From positions 1-31,617 of the forward strand of contig JAPOYW010000358.1 in NCBI GenBank assembly GCA_026706425.1: a DNA stretch of 31,617 nt, in the 5' to 3' direction. The notes below the pieces were generated by a model. That model was given only the letters and a program-made list of their open reading frames with translations, was not told where the DNA came from and ran no database searches. This DNA is from Gammaproteobacteria bacterium. GTDB lineage: Bacteria; Pseudomonadota; Gammaproteobacteria; Pseudomonadales; Azotimanducaceae. How positions within the stretch are numbered: the stretch's first letter is position 1; each line of letters begins with the position of its first letter. Both the position numbers and the translations under genes were made by a program. Positions 24,373 to 31,617 of the stretch are shown here, one piece after another.

Positions 24373-25289
24373 CCCTGCTGGCGTTGACCGGCGGCGTAGG
24401 CGGGGCAAAGCTTGCCCTCGGCTTCGCCAAGGTGCTGCCGCCCGAGGATGTCGTATTCGTGGTCAACACCGGCGACGACTTCGAGCACCTGGGCCTGCAC
24501 ATCTCGCCCGACGTGGACACTCTCACCTATACCTTGGCCGAAGTCGCCAACCCGATCGCCGGGTGGGGCCGCAAGGACGAGACCTGGCGGTTTATGGACG
24601 CGCTGGAACGGTTCGGAGGCGAAACCTGGTTTCGGCTGGGCGATGCCGACCTCGCCCTGCACCTGCATCGCCGAACGCTTCTAAATGCGGGTAAGAGCCT
24701 GACCGCTGCGACCAACGAGATCGCGGGCCGACTGGGTGTCAAACACACGATCCTGCCGATGTCCGACGATCCGGTGCGCACCCGGGTGCTCACGAGCGAC
24801 GGGTCACTGGCGTTCCAGCACTATTTCGTGCGCGACCGCTGCGCGCCAAAGGCCGTCGGGTTCGAGTTCGCGGGGGCCGTGACGGCGAGCGTCAACCCCG
24901 CGATCCCCTTCGAGTCGGTCACGGCCATTGTGATCTGCCCATCGAATCCTTTCGTCTCGGTGGACCCGATCCTTGCCGTCAATGGGATGCGCGAGGCGCT
25001 TCTCGCGACCGGTGCGCCCATCGTCGCGGTGTCGCCCATCGTGGGGGGACGAGCCATCAAGGGACCCACTGCGAAGATGATGCGGGAACTGGGCGTACCC
25101 ACGACCACGGTGGCGGTGGCCGAACACTACGCCGGCCTCGTCAGCCATTTCGTCATCGACAAGGTCGACGCATGCGCAGCAGCCGAGGTGGCGGCTCTTG
25201 GAGTGGAGACCGCCACGCTCCAAACGGTGATGACCAGCCTCGACGACCGCCTGCGACTTGGGCGATCCATCCTGGAATTCATCCGGTGA
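24369..25289 (+). CDS. cofD: 2-phospho-L-lactate (or phosphoenolpyruvate) transferase
   Basis: The 306-residue protein is CofD/FbiA, which joins the activated three-carbon phospho-acid to the deazaflavin Fo, giving F420-0 or dehydro-F420-0. Conserved parts include LTGGVGGAKLALGFAKVLPP (residues 6-25), VVNTGDDFEHLGLHISPDVD (31-50), and the LPMSDDPVRTRV segment. Further on are ICPSNPFVSVDPIL and VSPIVGGRAIKGPTAKM. Length and motifs are standard. It overlaps both neighbours by four bases (ATGA with cofE, GTGA with cofC), so the enzymes are translationally coupled. Confidence 0.96.
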   Translation: MTLLALTGGVGGAKLALGFAKVLPPEDVVFVVNTGDDFEHLGLHISPDVDTLTYTLAEVANPIAGWGRKDETWRFMDALERFGGETWFRLGDADLALHLHRRTLLNAGKSLTAATNEIAGRLGVKHTILPMSDDPVRTRVLTSDGSLAFQHYFVRDRCAPKAVGFEFAGAVTASVNPAIPFESVTAIVICPSNPFVSVDPILAVNGMREALLATGAPIVAVSPIVGGRAIKGPTAKMMRELGVPTTTVAVAEHYAGLVSHFVIDKVDACAAAEVAALGVETATLQTVMTSLDDRLRLGRSILEFIR

Positions 25290-25963
25290 CCATCGCCACC
25301 GGCATCTGGGCTCTGGTCCCGTTCAAAGGCGCGACCGGGGCGAAGCGACGGCTCGAATCCGTTCTCGACGAGCGCGAACGGGAGAGCCTAGTGCTCGCGA
25401 TGATCCGCGACGTGCTGGATACCCTGGCGCGGTGCCGCGCATTGAGCGGGACATTGCTCGTATCCCGGGACGCCCAAGCCTTCGAACTGGCCCAGGAATT
25501 CGGAATCGACGTGTTCGAGGAATCCGCCACGGACCTTTCCGGCGCCGTCGTTGAATCCGGCACCTACGCACGGCATCAACGTCAGGCCGAAGGCACCTTG
25601 TTCGTGCCCGGCGACGTACCGTTGATCCAGCCCGAGGATGTCGTTGCCGTACTCGATGGCCACGAGCAAGTGACCCTCGTACCCGATGCGAATGACATCG
25701 GCACGAACGCCGCGGTGTCATCGCCGCCCAACGCCTTCGAGTACCTGTTCGACGGCAAGAGCTTCAAACCGCACATCGCCTCGGCCCGCCAAGCCGGTCT
25801 TGAACCAAGGGTCGTACGCAACACGGCCTGGGGTTTGGATGTCGACACGGTGCAGGAACTCGCCGCAGTGGCGCAACGCGCTGCCGGAACACGCACCGGC
25901 CGATTCCTCGAGTTGAGCGGCATCTCGGCACGACTGGCGAGGGCCAAGCCACAGTCGCACTGA
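25286..25963 (+). CDS. cofC: Phospholactate / phosphoenolpyruvate guanylyltransferase
   Basis: This 225-residue nucleotidyltransferase (CofC/FbiD) activates 2-phospho-L-lactate, phosphoenolpyruvate or 3-phosphoglycerate with GTP for CofD. The N-terminal WALVPFKGATGAKRRL (about residues 8-23) is the GTP-binding segment, followed by VPGDVPLIQPEDV with the metal-binding Asp pair region and DANDIGTNAAVSSPP. The GTG at 25286 overlaps the cofD stop. The substrate cannot be read reliably from the sequence; in bacteria phosphoenolpyruvate is usual. The Fo synthase is not in the window. Confidence 0.92.
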   Translation: MTIATGIWALVPFKGATGAKRRLESVLDERERESLVLAMIRDVLDTLARCRALSGTLLVSRDAQAFELAQEFGIDVFEESATDLSGAVVESGTYARHQRQAEGTLFVPGDVPLIQPEDVVAVLDGHEQVTLVPDANDIGTNAAVSSPPNAFEYLFDGKSFKPHIASARQAGLEPRVVRNTAWGLDVDTVQELAAVAQRAAGTRTGRFLELSGISARLARAKPQSH

Positions 25964-26038
25964 TCCGGAGGCCCGGCAACGCCGCCCGCCCGATGGACTT
26001 GCTCGCGAATAGCGCCGCATAATGACTCGCTTGCACGC

Positions 26039-26052
26039 GCAAGGTGCCTTGC
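26039..26052 (+). repeat. Hairpin over the nhaC-family ribosome binding site
   Basis: GCAAGG-TG-CCTTGC is a perfect six-pair inverted repeat ending three bases before the ATG of the antiporter gene. Its left arm includes AAGG, the only Shine-Dalgarno-like sequence there, so it could hold back translation. The loop is very small. Confidence 0.35.
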
Positions 26053-26055
26053 AGC

Positions 26056-27780
26056 ATGACTCTCGCCCGATTTCGCACGTTCGCCCTATTCGTCGTCGCC
26101 CTCGCCGTCGCCGCGGTAGTCGGCGTAACCGTTTCGCCGACCTGGACGGTGGAGGAGATCCAGCTCGACACCCATACCGATGCCCTGGGCACCTTCTACG
26201 TCCTCGAGGGCGACCGCGTCCATTTCAACGCCATTCCCATGGCGGACGCGGCACTCGACCCCGTCCGGATCGCCGAGTCGGGCGAACCGCCACCCGTCGA
26301 AGAACAGTTCGTCGTCGACGAGAGCGGCGACGAGCCCGCTTATTTTCAGCTACTAGCCCAACCCCACTGGGGCTGGTGGTCCCTGCTGCCGGCCGTCGTC
26401 GCGGTTCTGCTTTGCTGGGTGACCCGGGAACCGATCACCGCACTGCTCGGCGGCATCATCGCCGGCGCCCTGGTGCTCGGCCAATACGACCTCACGGGCG
26501 ACGTGCTGATCCCGCACCTCGGCACGGGCAAGGCAGCCGGGATCCTGATCCTCTACCTGTGGTTGCTCGGCGGGCTCATGGGCGTCTGGTCGCGAACCGG
26601 GGCCGCCCAAGCCTTCGCCGAACTGATGACCAGGCACGTGGTCCGCGGCCCGCGCACCGCCAAGCTCGTGGCATGGTTCCTCGGAATCATCTTCTTCCAA
26701 GGCGGTACGGTCAGCACCGTGCTGGTCGGAACGACGGTCAAGCCCCTCGCAGACAAAGAACGGGTCAGCCACGAGGAGTTGTCCTACGTGGTCGACTCCA
26801 CCGCGTCACCGATCGCGTCGCAGCTCGCCTTCAACGCCTGGCCGGCCTACGTGCAGGCCTTCATCTTCGTGGCCGGGGTCAGTTTCCTCGCCACCGAATC
26901 CGACCGGATCAGTTTCTTCTTCCAAAGCGTGCCGTTCTGCTTCTACGCGATCTTCGCCGTGCTCGGCACGTTCCTGCTTTCCATCGAACGTCCGCCCTTC
27001 CTCGGCAGGCAGATGCGCGAAGCCATGGAACGCGCCCGGTCCACCGGCGAATTGGACGCGCCGGGGGCGGAACCCTTGAGCGCCAAGGAACTCCAGGGAA
27101 GCAATGTGCCCGATGGTTACCGGCCGAACGTGCTGGAGTTCTTCCTGCCGTTGTTCACCTTGATCGGTGTCGCCATTACGACCTTCGTCGTGTTCGGCTC
27201 GCCGAACGTCCACTGGGCGTTCGGCGGCGCGCTCATCCTCGCGTCGGGCATCGCACTGGCCAAGGGCATGTCGCTCAAGGATCTCATCGCCGGCTACCAC
27301 GACGGCATCAAGGGCGTGGTGCTGGGTTCGGTGATCCTGCTGCTCGCCATCACCATCGGCGGCATCAGCCAGAAGACCGGCGGCGGCATCTTCCTGGTCG
27401 AGCAACTCGGCGACAACCTGCCGTACTTCATACTCCCGGTTCTGTTCCAAGTCATGACGATGGTGATCGCATTCTCCACCGGCACGAGTTGGGGCACGTA
27501 CGCGGTCGCCTTCCCCCTCGCCATGCCGCTCGCCTGGGCAGTGGCGAACGGGCAGGGGCTGTCGCACCCGGAACTGTTCATGACGCTGTGCTTCGCCGCC
27601 GTCATGGACGGCAGCGTCTACGGCGACCAGTGCTCGCCGATCTCCGATACCACGGTGTTGAGTTCCATGTGCACCGGCTGCGACCTGATGGACCACGTCA
27701 AGACGCAGATCCCGCAAGCCAGCGTCGCCGCCGTTCTCGCGGCCCTGTGCTGGACGGTCCTGGCATTCTTCACAGGTTGA
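26056..27780 (+). CDS. NhaC-family Na+/H+ antiporter-like membrane protein
   Basis: The 574-residue multi-span membrane protein resembles the NhaC family (IT superfamily). Typical parts are GVWSRTGAAQAFAELM, FFQGGTVSTVLVGTTVKPLA, VDSTASPIASQLAFNAWPAY and TGTSWGTYAVAFPLAMPLAW. Close to the end is DGSVYGDQCSPISDTTVLSS, the best conserved NhaC stretch. It differs from the shortest family members by an N-terminal helix (FALFVVALAVAAVVGV) and a roughly 85-residue, probably extracytoplasmic, segment before the first core helix. It likely exchanges Na+ or another small ion or organic substrate for protons. ATG at 26056 was preferred over the GTG four codons upstream. The glutathione transferase gene starts ten bases after its stop. 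Confidence 0.88.
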   Translation: MTLARFRTFALFVVALAVAAVVGVTVSPTWTVEEIQLDTHTDALGTFYVLEGDRVHFNAIPMADAALDPVRIAESGEPPPVEEQFVVDESGDEPAYFQLLAQPHWGWWSLLPAVVAVLLCWVTREPITALLGGIIAGALVLGQYDLTGDVLIPHLGTGKAAGILILYLWLLGGLMGVWSRTGAAQAFAELMTRHVVRGPRTAKLVAWFLGIIFFQGGTVSTVLVGTTVKPLADKERVSHEELSYVVDSTASPIASQLAFNAWPAYVQAFIFVAGVSFLATESDRISFFFQSVPFCFYAIFAVLGTFLLSIERPPFLGRQMREAMERARSTGELDAPGAEPLSAKELQGSNVPDGYRPNVLEFFLPLFTLIGVAITTFVVFGSPNVHWAFGGALILASGIALAKGMSLKDLIAGYHDGIKGVVLGSVILLLAITIGGISQKTGGGIFLVEQLGDNLPYFILPVLFQVMTMVIAFSTGTSWGTYAVAFPLAMPLAWAVANGQGLSHPELFMTLCFAAVMDGSVYGDQCSPISDTTVLSSMCTGCDLMDHVKTQIPQASVAAVLAALCWTVLAFFTG

Positions 27781-27790
27781 GGAGACGACC

Positions 27791-28402
27791 GTGGTCACGA
27801 TCTATCACGTCAAAGGCACCCGCGGGGTCCGGGTAATCTGGCTCTGCGAGGAGCTTGGGGTTCCCTACGAGGTCGAAGTCATCGACTTCTCGCCGCGATT
27901 CAAGTCGAGCCCCGAATGGCGCAGCAAGAGCCCGACGGGGAAGGTACCTGCTGTGACAGTCGACGGCTTCACGATGTTCGAATCCGGCGCGGTCTGCGAC
28001 TACCTGCTCGATCAATACGGCGAGGGCCGACTGCTTCCGCCACCCGGAACCACCGAAAACGCCTTGTGCCGGCAATGGTCCTGGTTCGCCGAGGCGACCT
28101 TCGCGCGCCCCCTGGGCGAAATCGTCAACCACAACCGCGTTGCCCCGGAGGGCGGCCTGGTGGATTTCGTCATCGAGGACTGCCGGGACCGGGCTCGCAT
28201 CTGCATCGCCGCGATCGAGGATGTCGTCTCGAAGTCCGACTATCTCGTCGGCGACACCTTCACTGTTGCCGACATCATGACCGGCTACTCGCTGCTGTTG
28301 GCATCCAACTTCGGCCTGCTCACCAACGACTATCCGGCAACGCTTGCATATTACGATCGGCTGTCCCAACGACCCGGGTTCCAGGTCGCCCGGGACGCTT
28401 AG
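27791..28402 (+). CDS. Glutathione S-transferase family protein
   Basis: The 203-residue cytoplasmic protein has the GST layout. The thioredoxin-like N-terminal domain contains TRGVRVIWLCEELGVPYE (about residues 10-27), KSPTGKVPAVTVDG with the cis-proline (about 46-59) and the glutathione-binding ESGAVCDYLLDQYG (about 63-76). The C-terminal helical domain contains VGDTFTVADIMTGYSLL, the N-capping box of GSTs. GTG start at 27791 with GGAG upstream. The substrate is unknown. It sits between a transporter and a PhyH dioxygenase gene, which would fit a small detoxification or catabolic unit. Confidence 0.92.
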   Translation: MVTIYHVKGTRGVRVIWLCEELGVPYEVEVIDFSPRFKSSPEWRSKSPTGKVPAVTVDGFTMFESGAVCDYLLDQYGEGRLLPPPGTTENALCRQWSWFAEATFARPLGEIVNHNRVAPEGGLVDFVIEDCRDRARICIAAIEDVVSKSDYLVGDTFTVADIMTGYSLLLASNFGLLTNDYPATLAYYDRLSQRPGFQVARDA

Positions 28403-28420
28403 TTGAGATTGGGGGATGCG

Positions 28421-29278
28421 ATGAACGTCGACTTCGAGGAACAGCAGTACCTGTTCGATCTGAACGGCTACCTGGTCATCGAGAACGCCCTCACGTCCGA
28501 CGAAGTCGCCGAACTGAATGCCCTGATCGACGCCCAGGATCTTCCTCCGCCGCCCGAGCACTTCCCGCGATTCGGCAGCGCTGCCGGCGCGATTCGAAAG
28601 ACCGGACCGGGATTCCTGCAGTGGGGCGAGCCGTTCGTCCGGCTCATGGATCACCCGCTCATCATGTCGATCCTGAGAATGCGCCTCGGCGAGTGCTTCC
28701 GCCTGGAGCGTCTCTACGGCATCCGCATGCGCACGGGATGGCCGGCAGGCAAGCTCCACGCCGACTACGGGGCCAGTTCGCCCCACGCGGTATCCCCGCC
28801 CGGCGAGTTCTACACGTTCCCCAACAACCGCATGTCGTCGGGATTCGTCACCGGCAGTTGGAACCTGAACGATACCGGGCCCGGTATCGGCGGTTTCTGC
28901 GTCGTCCCCGGCAGCCACAAGGCCAACTTCCGAATCCCGAAGCACATCCACGAAGCCCACCAGGACTCGCCCTGGGTGAAGATCGTCGAAGCCCCGGCCG
29001 GCAGCCTCACCCTGTTTACCGAAGCGCTGACCCACGGCACGGCCCGCTGGGACGGCGACCACGAACGCCGTACCCTGCTCTACAAGTACTGCGTGTCGAG
29101 CATGAGTTGGGGCGCGACCCGGGTCACGGCACCCGAAGCGATCGATCTGACGCCGCGGCAGCAGCAATTGCTGGCCGGGCCAGGCGAACCGCTGACGCAC
29201 TTCCCGTCGCTGTTCTCGGAGGAACTGGCGGGTAAGGCCACACAGCCAAGTCGGGTCGGTGCACCGGAGCGCATGTAA
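28421..29278 (+). CDS. Phytanoyl-CoA dioxygenase (PhyH) family protein, second copy
   Basis: This 285-residue protein starts with the PhyH-type opening YLFDLNGYLVIENALTSDEV. The iron triad is visible: KLHADYG (H113, D115) and LTHGTARW (H205), with a following ERRTLLYKY whose Arg would bind 2-oxoglutarate. It also shows the GGFCVVPGSHKANF strand seen in many PhyH proteins. It is shorter than and only distantly similar to the PhyH protein at 18546-19661. ATG at 28421 has a purine-rich GGGGGA upstream; an in-frame TTG at 28403 is less likely. It follows the GST gene by 18 bases, so they are probably co-transcribed. The substrate is unknown. Confidence 0.9.
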   Translation: MNVDFEEQQYLFDLNGYLVIENALTSDEVAELNALIDAQDLPPPPEHFPRFGSAAGAIRKTGPGFLQWGEPFVRLMDHPLIMSILRMRLGECFRLERLYGIRMRTGWPAGKLHADYGASSPHAVSPPGEFYTFPNNRMSSGFVTGSWNLNDTGPGIGGFCVVPGSHKANFRIPKHIHEAHQDSPWVKIVEAPAGSLTLFTEALTHGTARWDGDHERRTLLYKYCVSSMSWGATRVTAPEAIDLTPRQQQLLAGPGEPLTHFPSLFSEELAGKATQPSRVGAPERM

Positions 29279-29336
29279 GCTGTCGAAAAGCGTAGACTGC
29301 TTCTTGGATCAAGGGCCGCGATCTGGTTGGAACCGC

Positions 29337-29975
29337 ATGGAAAGCGTATTCATCTATTGGGACAACTCGAATATCTTCCATGAGGCCCAGCGCGTCGCCG
29401 AGGAACGCAACGAGGGCCCCGGCGCGCGCCACCGCGTGCGAATCCACTTCGTGAACCTGCTACGTCTTGCCCACGCCGGGCGACCCATCGAAAGGGCACT
29501 CGCAGCCGGATCCGTGCCGCCGGAGATGCGCCAACTGTGGAACCTCTTGGACAGCCAAGGCGTCGATACCTATGTTTTCGACCGGGGTGCCCCGCATCGC
29601 GGCGAGCAGGAGGTGCCGGATAGAGTGCTTCAACTGCGCATGCTGGAAGACGCCTTGGACTACAACGGGAATCCCGGCATCGTCGTTCTGTTGACGGGAG
29701 ACGGGGCAGGCTATGTCGAGGGTGCCGGCTTCCATAGCGCCCTGGAACGCATGCACAGCCGCGGCTGGCGGGTGGAGATCCTGTCCTGGGCCCAGGCCAC
29801 CAATCAACGGATGCGTCGCTGGGCCGAGTCGAACGGTGTTTTCGTGTCCTTGGACGACCACTACGATGCAATAACATTCCTTGAACCTTCGAGGCCGGGC
29901 TTCGAACTCGCTCTGCCGCGCGATGCTACGACGCTGGACCTGACGAGGCGTCCTGTGTCCTCCTCAAGCGACTGA
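29337..29975 (+). CDS. NYN-domain (PIN-like) protein, possible ribonuclease
   Basis: The 212-residue protein resembles NYN/LabA-like proteins (DUF88), a PIN-fold nuclease group. The first acidic site is in VFIYWDNSNIF (D9, N10). TYVFDRGAPHRGEQEVPDRV supplies middle residues, and IVVLLTGDGAGYVEGAG supplies the later Asp of the TGDGD-type motif. The helix LERMHSRGWRVEILSWAQAT follows, as in the family. The second Asp of the canonical (S/T)GDGDF motif is replaced by Ala, so activity is uncertain. The start at 29337 is where similarity begins; the ribosome binding site is weak. It is followed by a 326-base gap. Confidence 0.82.
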   Translation: MESVFIYWDNSNIFHEAQRVAEERNEGPGARHRVRIHFVNLLRLAHAGRPIERALAAGSVPPEMRQLWNLLDSQGVDTYVFDRGAPHRGEQEVPDRVLQLRMLEDALDYNGNPGIVVLLTGDGAGYVEGAGFHSALERMHSRGWRVEILSWAQATNQRMRRWAESNGVFVSLDDHYDAITFLEPSRPGFELALPRDATTLDLTRRPVSSSSD

Positions 29976-30301
29976 GCAGCGAGGCACGGCATTCCGGCGA
30001 ACAGGGCCCATGGAGTTGAAGATTCAGGCCGCAGCTCGCCTGAACGTCGCCCCGCCGGACTGAGGTAATTGGATGTCGCCGATCCGGTAGTCCGCCACAC
30101 TATCGCTTCCGCCCTCGGGGCGGCGATGCCGCCACGCGATGTAATATGCGGGGTGATGGCTGCGGTCAGAATGAACCGAGCGGCGGACACGACAGCATGC
30201 TACGCCTGCTGAGGGAGCTTGGGGTTCGTCTGGCTCGCTGGTTCGGCGCTGCCGCCGTCAAGAACCCGGACGCACACAAGGCGGCAACAAGAGAGAGAAT
30301 C
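29976..30301. other. Intergenic stretch without a recognised gene
   Basis: No convincing gene was seen. It contains a six-pair hairpin CCGCCC-TCG-GGGCGG at 30109-30123, and a TAATAT hexamer at 30142-30147 that could serve as a -10 box for the winged-helix gene. The frame of that gene is open back to 30146, but the extra residues look unstructured. Confidence 0.4.
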
Positions 30302-30832
30302 ATGACGAACAGGGATCGGATTCTGGAACTGCTTAGGGCGTCGGAGCACCCGCTGACGGACTCCGAGATCCGCCGTCGCACAGGCATCGAGCCGCACCAG
30401 CAGGTCAACCAGATATGCAGGGCGCTGGCAGCGCAGGGGCTCATCGACCGGACACGGGGCCCCGAGGGGCGTCTGGTGAACAGTGCCGTCGAAAGGACCG
30501 GGTTCGAGGAGAACGCCGACGACGCGGGACGGTGCGAGGCATCGGCACCCGGCGAGGTGCCTGAACTAGATTTCGAGGGGACGTTGATCGCGATTCCGTG
30601 TTCGGGCCGCAAGCGGCGCGGCGGAACCGAGGCCACGGAAGGGACCTCCGTGGTCGATGGGCTGCCGGAAGAACTGGGGATGGAACTGCTGCAAGCCAGG
30701 CAGCGGAACGCGTCGTCGAGCCAGCTGGACGAATCCCTGACGATGCCGGCGGCCGAACGCTACGCGGGAACGCTCTACGACGTGGCAGCCGACGCACTGG
30801 AGCGCATGCAGGAGGCGGGGCAGAAGTGGTGA
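30302..30832 (+). CDS. Winged-helix domain plus first half of a YaaA-like domain
   Basis: The 176-residue product has a winged helix-turn-helix at residues 1-60 (RDRILELLRASEHPLTDSEI, then HQQVNQICRALAAQGLIDR and the wing GPEGRLVN), a flexible acidic linker, and the start of a YaaA/DUF6884-like domain. That part shows LIAIPCSGRKR with C100 and RYAGTLYDVAADALERMQ (the family's Y-x-G-x-x-Y helix). The domain stops short at a TGA (30830-30832), and its missing half continues in the -1 frame. The product may therefore be the first part of a frameshifted or split protein. ATG at 30302 was chosen for the typical MTNRDRIL start. Confidence 0.7.
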   Translation: MTNRDRILELLRASEHPLTDSEIRRRTGIEPHQQVNQICRALAAQGLIDRTRGPEGRLVNSAVERTGFEENADDAGRCEASAPGEVPELDFEGTLIAIPCSGRKRRGGTEATEGTSVVDGLPEELGMELLQARQRNASSSQLDESLTMPAAERYAGTLYDVAADALERMQEAGQKW

Positions 30833-31239
30833 TCGTGTCGGGCGGATACGGCCTCGTGCTGGGCAGGGAGCCCATCGGCTGGTACGCGCAGCAGTTCGCC
30901 GAACGGATGTGGCCGGAAGGACTGGTGGCGCGCTGCCTGGGCGCGTACGCGGAGTCGATCGAGGCGACGACCGTAATCGGCTTGCTCGCCGGAACCACCG
31001 GCTACGCGAAGGTGTTCCGGAAAGTGCGATGGCCGCCGACCGTGGAGAACGCCTGGCTGGTCTCGCCCGATCTGGACGGCGGAGGCGCGCAGATCAAGGT
31101 GCCGCGGGCGATCGGCGAGGCCCTCGCGGAGATCGCCGACGGCCGCTGCCTACCGGAGGAGTGGACGAGCAGCGACGGAATCCCGGTACGCATCGACGAT
31201 GTGACTGGAACGCCCGGAGGAAGCGGGTTGACACGGTGA
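30826..31239 (+). CDS. Second half of the YaaA-like domain, in the -1 frame
   Basis: From the GTG at 30826 (or 30829) this 137-residue frame reads VVIVSGGYGLVLGREPIGWY, the strand and loop that in YaaA/DUF6884 proteins follows directly after the helix at the end of the previous frame. A perfect AGGAGG (30810-30815) lies ten bases before GTG 30826. Two readings fit: an overlapping, translationally coupled gene making a split protein, or a -1 frameshift (real, programmed, or a sequence error) joining both frames into one protein of about 312 residues. A GGGG run at 30817-30820 is a possible slip site. YaaA proteins protect against oxidative damage; the function of this variant is unknown. Confidence 0.65.
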   Translation: MVIVSGGYGLVLGREPIGWYAQQFAERMWPEGLVARCLGAYAESIEATTVIGLLAGTTGYAKVFRKVRWPPTVENAWLVSPDLDGGGAQIKVPRAIGEALAEIADGRCLPEEWTSSDGIPVRIDDVTGTPGGSGLTR

Positions 31240-31259
31240 CGGCGGTGGCACCGCCCGTC
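31238..31259. terminator. Hairpin between convergent genes
   Basis: A stem of five plus four pairs with one bulged base and a GGC loop spans the end of the YaaA-half gene and the gap before the convergent gene. It could end transcription from both sides. No T-run is present. Confidence 0.35.
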
Positions 31260-31286
31260 AGCCCGGTCAGACATCGCCATCCTCGG

Positions 31287-31617
31287 CTACGGTCGTATAA
31301 CCCCGCGATGGCGATCCGCGAACTCCCGGCAAGCATCGCGCCAGGTCTCCAAGTTCGTGAACGGCGACCGGCTCGGGTGCTGCGGCCACAGCACGAGCTT
31401 GATCCGGTCGCCGTGCAAACCCTTGCATTCCCACTCCTGGAACACATAGCGGCTTCGCCGGTAGCACTGCAGCGGGTGTTCGGCGTGTGGCCGCGTCGCG
31501 TCGAATCCATCGAGGGCCTGCGACAGGAGCTTGACCGCCTCCGGTTTCCCCTTCAGCCCCAGACAGATCACGAACCTCGGTCTGAGCTTGTCTCGGATGG
31601 TCCGCAAAACACACTCT
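31287..31617 (-). CDS. Unidentified protein, 5' end beyond the window
   Basis: The visible 109 residues run from the window edge to a TAG at 31287. The frame is open to the edge without a clear start, so the N-terminus is missing. Visible features are RPRFVICLGLKGKPEAVKLL, a strand and helix resembling the late core of uracil-DNA-glycosylase-like folds, and VLWPQHPSRSPFTN, with an HPS motif similar to that family's DNA-intercalating loop. The similarity is slight, so the product is best left unnamed. It is convergent with the YaaA-like genes. Confidence 0.6.
   Translation of the reverse strand, partial: ECVLRTIRDKLRPRFVICLGLKGKPEAVKLLSQALDGFDATRPHAEHPLQCYRRSRYVFQEWECKGLHGDRIKLVLWPQHPSRSPFTNLETWRDACREFADRHRGVIRP

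Noticed and set aside
26022..27836. 604-codon Arg/Pro-rich frame over the antiporter gene
   Set aside because: It is the +2 frame of the NhaC-type gene, whose membrane helices and conserved motifs are clear.

Overview
The window is GC-rich and tightly packed, and it looks like an uncultured gammaproteobacterium, probably marine or host-associated. The support is the gene content and order on the left: cysQ, hslR, pckA, gshA and acpH cluster in a similar way in Pseudomonas and enteric bacteria. priA, rpmE (zinc type), exbD and a NhaC antiporter also fit. No rRNA, tRNA, CRISPR array, insertion sequence or integrase was seen. Everything here was read by eye, without a database search.

Layout. 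1-5.6 kb is a housekeeping block: cysQ (-), hslR (+), a NIPSNAP-like protein, pckA, gshA and acpH (+). 5.6-16 kb is all on the minus strand: blaI, a gutted M56 peptidase gene, two decayed copies of an ABC-2 permease/M1-peptidase/golvesin-like fusion gene, two tandem paralogous alpha-helical repeat proteins, rpmE and an M48 protease. 16-22 kb holds priA (+), a possible small membrane protein (-), a PhyH dioxygenase (-), an S9 prolyl oligopeptidase lipoprotein (+), an outer-membrane-protein tail remnant and exbD (-). 22.9-26 kb is a compact F420 cofactor operon: an F420:NADP oxidoreductase, then cofE, cofD and cofC. 26-29.3 kb holds a NhaC antiporter, a glutathione transferase and a second PhyH dioxygenase, all (+). 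29.3-31.6 kb is an accessory-looking end with a NYN-domain protein, a winged-helix/YaaA-like protein split over two frames, and an unidentified gene cut by the window edge.

The F420 operon is the clearest working unit. cofC activates a phosphorylated three-carbon acid, cofD joins it to Fo, cofE adds glutamates, and the oxidoreductase exchanges hydride between F420 and NADP. The Fo synthase (cofG/cofH or fbiC) is not in this window. F420 synthesis is uncommon in Gammaproteobacteria.

The most unusual stretch is 11.0-15.6 kb. Three neighbouring genes (M56 and two ABC/M1 fusion copies) have each lost their middle part, including all recognisable catalytic motifs, and carry frameshifts. The BlaI-type repressor ahead of them and the two repeat-protein genes after them are intact. 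The second point of interest is the YaaA-like domain at 30.6-31.2 kb, whose halves lie in two frames joined at a perfect AGGAGG and a TGA.
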